A stretch of DNA of 35,188 nt. Source: DATGMB01 sp035293845. Lineage in GTDB: Bacteria > Acidobacteriota > Terriglobia > Bryobacterales > Bryobacteraceae. The stretch covers positions 1 to 35,188 of the forward strand of contig DATGMB010000143.1 in assembly GCA_035293845.1 (NCBI GenBank), read 5' to 3'. The position numbers were made by a program, and so were the translations under genes. The notes below the pieces were generated by a model. It had not been told where the DNA came from. It did not search any database and worked only from the letters and a program-made list of their open reading frames with translations. Of this stretch, positions 32,541-35,188 are shown piece after piece (within the stretch, counting starts at the first letter, position 1; every line of letters begins with the position of its first letter).

Positions 32541-32592
32541 AAGAGATGCGCGGGCCGCGGCGGCCGGCGGGGCCGCGTGTTCCAATAGGGGC

Positions 32593-32973
32593 ATGGTCGA
32601 GGTAGTGGCGGCGATTCTCGAACGCGAAGGACGCATTCTCATTTGCCAGCGCACCGCGCGGCAGTCGCACCCGCTCCAGTGGGAGTTTCCCGGCGGCAAG
32701 GTGGAGCCCGGCGAATCGCCCGCGCAGGCGCTCGCCCGCGAGCTCGAGGAGGAACTCGGCATTCGCGGCGCGCGCGGCGAGGAGATCGCGCGCTACCCAT
32801 ACGCCTATCCCGGCAAGCCGCCGGTGCTGCTGATCTTCCTGCGCGTCAACCACTACGAAGGCGAGCCCCGCAACCTGATCTTCGAGGACATGCGATGGGA
32901 GCCGCCGGAGCGTCTGGCGGCATTCGATTTCCTCGAAGGCGACCGCGATTTCATCCTCTCGCTGGCCGGTTGA
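32593..32973 (+). CDS. MutT-type Nudix hydrolase
   Basis: 126 residues from ATG 32593. The Nudix box is complete at residues 34-56 (GGKVEPGESPAQALARELEE, then ELGI: G-x5-E-x7-REx2EExG). EFPGGK before it and length near 130 residues are typical of MutT/NudG, which hydrolyse oxidised or modified (d)NTPs to protect the nucleotide pool. AGGGG lies close upstream. It is followed after 18 bases by an AhpD-like gene on the same strand. Confidence 0.93.
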   Translation: MVEVVAAILEREGRILICQRTARQSHPLQWEFPGGKVEPGESPAQALARELEEELGIRGARGEEIARYPYAYPGKPPVLLIFLRVNHYEGEPRNLIFEDMRWEPPERLAAFDFLEGDRDFILSLAG

Positions 32974-32991
32974 TCCGTATACTGGTGGTGT

Positions 32992-33495
32992 ATGCCGACT
33001 GCCATCCGAACCGTGGAACCGGCCGAGAACGAGCTTCTCGCGAGTCTCGAAGCCAAGGCCAAGGCCCCCAGCCCTTTCTACCGCGCGCTGGCGCACAGGC
33101 CGGAAGTCCTCAAGAGCTTTGTGCCGTTCTATAGCGCCATCATGGGACCGGGCGCGGTCGAGCGGCGCATCAAGGAACTGGTCTACCTGACGTGTGCGTA
33201 TGCCAACGAATGCGCTTTCTGCATTGCGGCGCACACGGCGGGCGGCCGCAAGGCGGGCCTCAGCGACGACGAGATGCGCGCCTTGCAGACCGAACAGGAT
33301 CACGGGTTTTCCGAGCCGGAGCGCGCCGCCATTCAGTACGCCCGCGACCTGACGCAGGATGCCGCCGCCGATGACGCGCGGGAAAAGCTCTTCGAGCATT
33401 TCAACGACGAGCAGGTAGTCGAGATCACGCTCGTCGCCGCGATGGCGAATTTCACCAACCGCTTCAACAACGGCCTGGGAATCGTGCCGGAGTAG
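32992..33495 (+). CDS. Carboxymuconolactone decarboxylase / AhpD-like peroxidase-related protein
   Basis: A 167-residue all-helical protein. The alkylhydroperoxidase signature C74-x2-C77-x3-H81 (ANECAFCIAAHTAGG) is intact, preceded by the conserved acidic helix (RRIKELVYLTCAY). The redox cysteine pair supports a peroxide or thiol-reductase role rather than true decarboxylation. It lies between a nucleotide-pool sanitising enzyme and an rRNA methyltransferase; the next gene starts with no gap, so the three are probably an operon. Confidence 0.92.
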   Translation: MPTAIRTVEPAENELLASLEAKAKAPSPFYRALAHRPEVLKSFVPFYSAIMGPGAVERRIKELVYLTCAYANECAFCIAAHTAGGRKAGLSDDEMRALQTEQDHGFSEPERAAIQYARDLTQDAAADDAREKLFEHFNDEQVVEITLVAAMANFTNRFNNGLGIVPE

Positions 33496-34215
33496 ATGGC
33501 GGTACTCAGCGGCATCCATCCCGTCGGCGAGGCGCTGCGCGGCAAGCGCCCGCTCGACCGCGTCCTGGTGGCCAAGGGCGCGGGTGGCCCGCGGCTGCAG
33601 GAGATTATCGACCTGGCCCGGCAGGCCGGGGTTCCCGTCCGCTTCGAGCCCCGCAATGCGCTCGACCGGCTTGCCGGCAGCCCGGCGCATCAGGGCGTGG
33701 TGGCGCTCGGCGCCGCGCAGCGCTACGCGGATCTCGAACAGGCTGCCACGGGGCAGATGGTGGTGGTGCTCGATGGCGTCGAGGATCCGCACAATCTTGG
33801 CGCGATCATTCGCACGGCGCACGCGGCGGGCGCGGCTTCGGTCATCATCCCGGAGCGGCGCGCGGCCGGGGTGACGGACGTCGTCGCCAAAGCCGCTGCC
33901 GGCGCGCTGGAGCACCTTCCGGTGGCGCGCGTCACCAATATCAACCGGGCGCTTGAAGATCTGCAGGAACGCGGGTTCCACCTGTACGGCCTCGATGAGC
34001 GCGGCGACCGGGATTACGACCGCGTGGATTACGAGGAGCCCGCGGCGTTCGTCCTGGGCGGCGAGGGCAAGGGGCTCCACGAGCAGGTGCGCAAGCATTG
34101 CGACGTGCTGCTGCGCATCCCGATGGCGGGAAAGATCTCCTCGCTCAACGTTTCGGTCGCCGCGGGCGTCGTACTTTTTGAGTGGGCACGGCGGAAACGA
34201 ACGGGAACTTTGTAG
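33496..34215 (+). CDS. rlmB: TrmH/RlmB-family rRNA 2'-O-methyltransferase
   Basis: A 239-residue SPOUT methyltransferase. An N-terminal substrate-binding domain (SGIHPVGEALRGKRPLDRVL, typical of RlmB) is followed by the three knot motifs: DGVEDPHNLGAIIRTAHAAG, VLGGEGKGL and RIPMAGKISSLNVSVAAGVV. RlmB methylates G2251 of 23S rRNA in E. coli. The ATG follows the previous stop directly, indicating translational coupling. Confidence 0.93.
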   Translation: MAVLSGIHPVGEALRGKRPLDRVLVAKGAGGPRLQEIIDLARQAGVPVRFEPRNALDRLAGSPAHQGVVALGAAQRYADLEQAATGQMVVVLDGVEDPHNLGAIIRTAHAAGAASVIIPERRAAGVTDVVAKAAAGALEHLPVARVTNINRALEDLQERGFHLYGLDERGDRDYDRVDYEEPAAFVLGGEGKGLHEQVRKHCDVLLRIPMAGKISSLNVSVAAGVVLFEWARRKRTGTL

Positions 34216-34303
34216 CACGCTGCGCCCGCATCGTCGCGGCTTTGTTGGTGGGCGCGGTACAATGGGTTTAGCGCTGTTGGGATCTCTCTCCTGGCTTTCC
34301 GGC

Positions 34304-34326
34304 TCCCGCTTGTCCCACGGGTTTTT
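34304..34326 (+). terminator. Weak stem with T-tract after rlmB
   Basis: CCCG (34304-34307) can pair with CGGG (34318-34321), followed by TTTTT. The stem is only four bases, so this is a tentative terminator in the 128-base gap before the transporter. Confidence 0.25.
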
Positions 34327-34343
34327 CATCAATCACTTACATC

Positions 34344-35188
34344 ATGATTCGTCTTTCTTCTTTGGCACACTTCCTCCATGCCCGCCTGCTCTGGCTGCTG
34401 GTGGCGGTGTATGTGTTGGCGGCGTTGCTTCCCGGGCCGGCATTGTTCCTGCGCGGGATCGGCCTGCCCTCCAGTGACGGCGCGGCACTACCGCTGACGC
34501 TCCCGACGATGCTGCTGGCGGTGCTGCTGTTCAATGCCGGGTTCGGCGCGCGGCTCTCCGCGATGCGGCGCATCGGGCAATCGAGCCTGGTGCTGGGAAC
34601 GGGAACGCTGGTCAATCTGCTGGCGCCGGTGATCGCGACCGTGGCGGCCAGCGTTTTGCTGCGCTTCTGGGATAACCCCGTGGAGGCGCAGAACGTGCTG
34701 ACCGGGATGGTGCTGATCGCTTCGATGCCGGTGGCCGGCTCGTCGACCGCCTGGGCGCAGAATGCCGAAGGCGACCTGACCGTCAGTCTGGGGATGGTCC
34801 TGGTGAGCACGGCTCTCAGCCCGCTGACGACGCCGCTGCTGCTGCGGGCCGGAAGCTTTCTGACGACCGGCGCATGGTCGCACCGGCTGGGCGAACTCGC
34901 CGGGCATGGCGCCGGCCAGTTTCTGCTGCTGTTTGTGCTCGTCCCTTCGGTCGCCGGCATGCTGCTGCGCGCGCGCTGCAGCGACGAAACCGCCAAGCGC
35001 ATTCAGCCCGTGCTCAAGATCGCGAATTCGCTGGTGCTGCTGCTGTTGTGCTACCTGAATGCCGCGGTTTCGCTGCCGCAACTGGTGGCGCATCCCGATC
35101 TGGAGTTCCTGAGCATGGTGCTGGGCGTGATGGTCGCGCTTTGCCTCGTGATGTTCGGCTCGGGCTGGGTCCTTTCGCGCGTGCTGCG
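34344..35188 (+). CDS. Bile acid:sodium symporter (BASS) family transporter, 5' part
   Basis: The frame opens at ATG 34344 and stays open to the right edge (281 codons), so the 3' end is outside the window. The protein is strongly hydrophobic with at least seven membrane segments (LLWLLVAVYVLAALLPG, LTLPTMLLAVLLFNAGFG, LVNLLAPVIATVAASVLL and so on). AGSSTAWAQNAEGDLTVSLG and LVSTALSPLTTPLLL match the sodium-site region of BASS and ACR3-type carriers. The substrate (organic anion or other) is not apparent. Confidence 0.8.
   Translation, partial: MIRLSSLAHFLHARLLWLLVAVYVLAALLPGPALFLRGIGLPSSDGAALPLTLPTMLLAVLLFNAGFGARLSAMRRIGQSSLVLGTGTLVNLLAPVIATVAASVLLRFWDNPVEAQNVLTGMVLIASMPVAGSSTAWAQNAEGDLTVSLGMVLVSTALSPLTTPLLLRAGSFLTTGAWSHRLGELAGHGAGQFLLLFVLVPSVAGMLLRARCSDETAKRIQPVLKIANSLVLLLLCYLNAAVSLPQLVAHPDLEFLSMVLGVMVALCLVMFGSGWVLSRVL

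Larger units (their letters stand above)
32268..32592. other. 325-base gene-free region rich in hairpins
   Basis: This gap separates the divergent Fe-S scaffold and Nudix genes. Its left part holds two near-identical hairpins and a minus-strand TATAAT box, listed separately. The right part (about 32405-32590) is very GC-rich with further self-complementary segments, including 32488-32497 with 32531-32540. No coding frame is convincing. Confidence 0.6.

Noticed and set aside
32374..34332. A 650-codon minus-strand frame opposite the Nudix, AhpD-like and rlmB genes
   Set aside because: All three plus-strand genes carry clear family motifs, so the antisense frame is a composition artefact.
1..35188. 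CRISPR array, tRNA or rRNA genes
   Set aside because: No regularly spaced repeats and no recognisable tRNA or rRNA segment were seen on reading; a tRNA scan was not possible here.

Overview
The window is GC-rich (about 65% by eye) bacterial chromosome, most likely from an acidobacterium of the Solibacter/Bryobacter type. Several gene families point that way: a long orphan MacB/FtsX-type permease of the ADOP class, a TonB-dependent receptor with an N-terminal carboxypeptidase-regulatory-like domain, a DUF1800/DUF1501 pair, a YVTN-propeller/phosphoesterase protein and a DUF5818-like protein. This assignment is inferred from family content; there is no rRNA gene here.

Layout. 1-6 kb: the 3' end of an S9 peptidase, a convergent ADOP permease, then a radical SAM protein and a PPP-like metallophosphatase. 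6-9 kb: a hybrid PAS histidine kinase with a receiver domain. 9-15 kb (minus strand): TonB receptor, DUF1800 and Tat-exported DUF1501 in a likely co-transcribed block. 15-22 kb: a full-length propeller/phosphoesterase gene, and about 4.2 kb away a 5'-truncated copy of it in the same orientation. Between the two copies lies a lower-GC island of four plus-strand genes. 22-25 kb: DUF5818-like protein, Crp/Fnr regulator, zinc-ribbon PspC protein, ion transporter and HpcH/HpaI aldolase. 25-28 kb: a sugar-dehydrogenase-like propeller protein and a MazEF-type toxin-antitoxin pair. 28-31 kb (minus): CpoB-like protein, outer-membrane protein, LipA and YjbQ in one operon. 31-35 kb: glycosyltransferase, Fe-S scaffold, Nudix hydrolase, AhpD-like protein, RlmB-type methyltransferase and a BASS transporter that runs off the window.

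The most interesting part is the island at about 15.86-19.20 kb. It encodes a 63-residue stand-alone LuxR-type helix-turn-helix, a secreted propeller-like protein, a secreted cysteine-rich protein, and a membrane-anchored DsbA-like oxidoreductase placed directly after it. The cysteine-rich protein has a ~100-residue leader and then 16 cysteines. Its last six cysteines have the spacing C-x6-C-x6-CC-x4-C-x6-C, which matches the inhibitor-cystine-knot framework. I read this as a candidate system that makes, oxidatively folds and exports a disulfide-rich peptide, sitting as mobile or replaced DNA inside a duplicated gene. Most of the remaining window is ordinary housekeeping or accessory chromosome with some notable intergenic hairpins.
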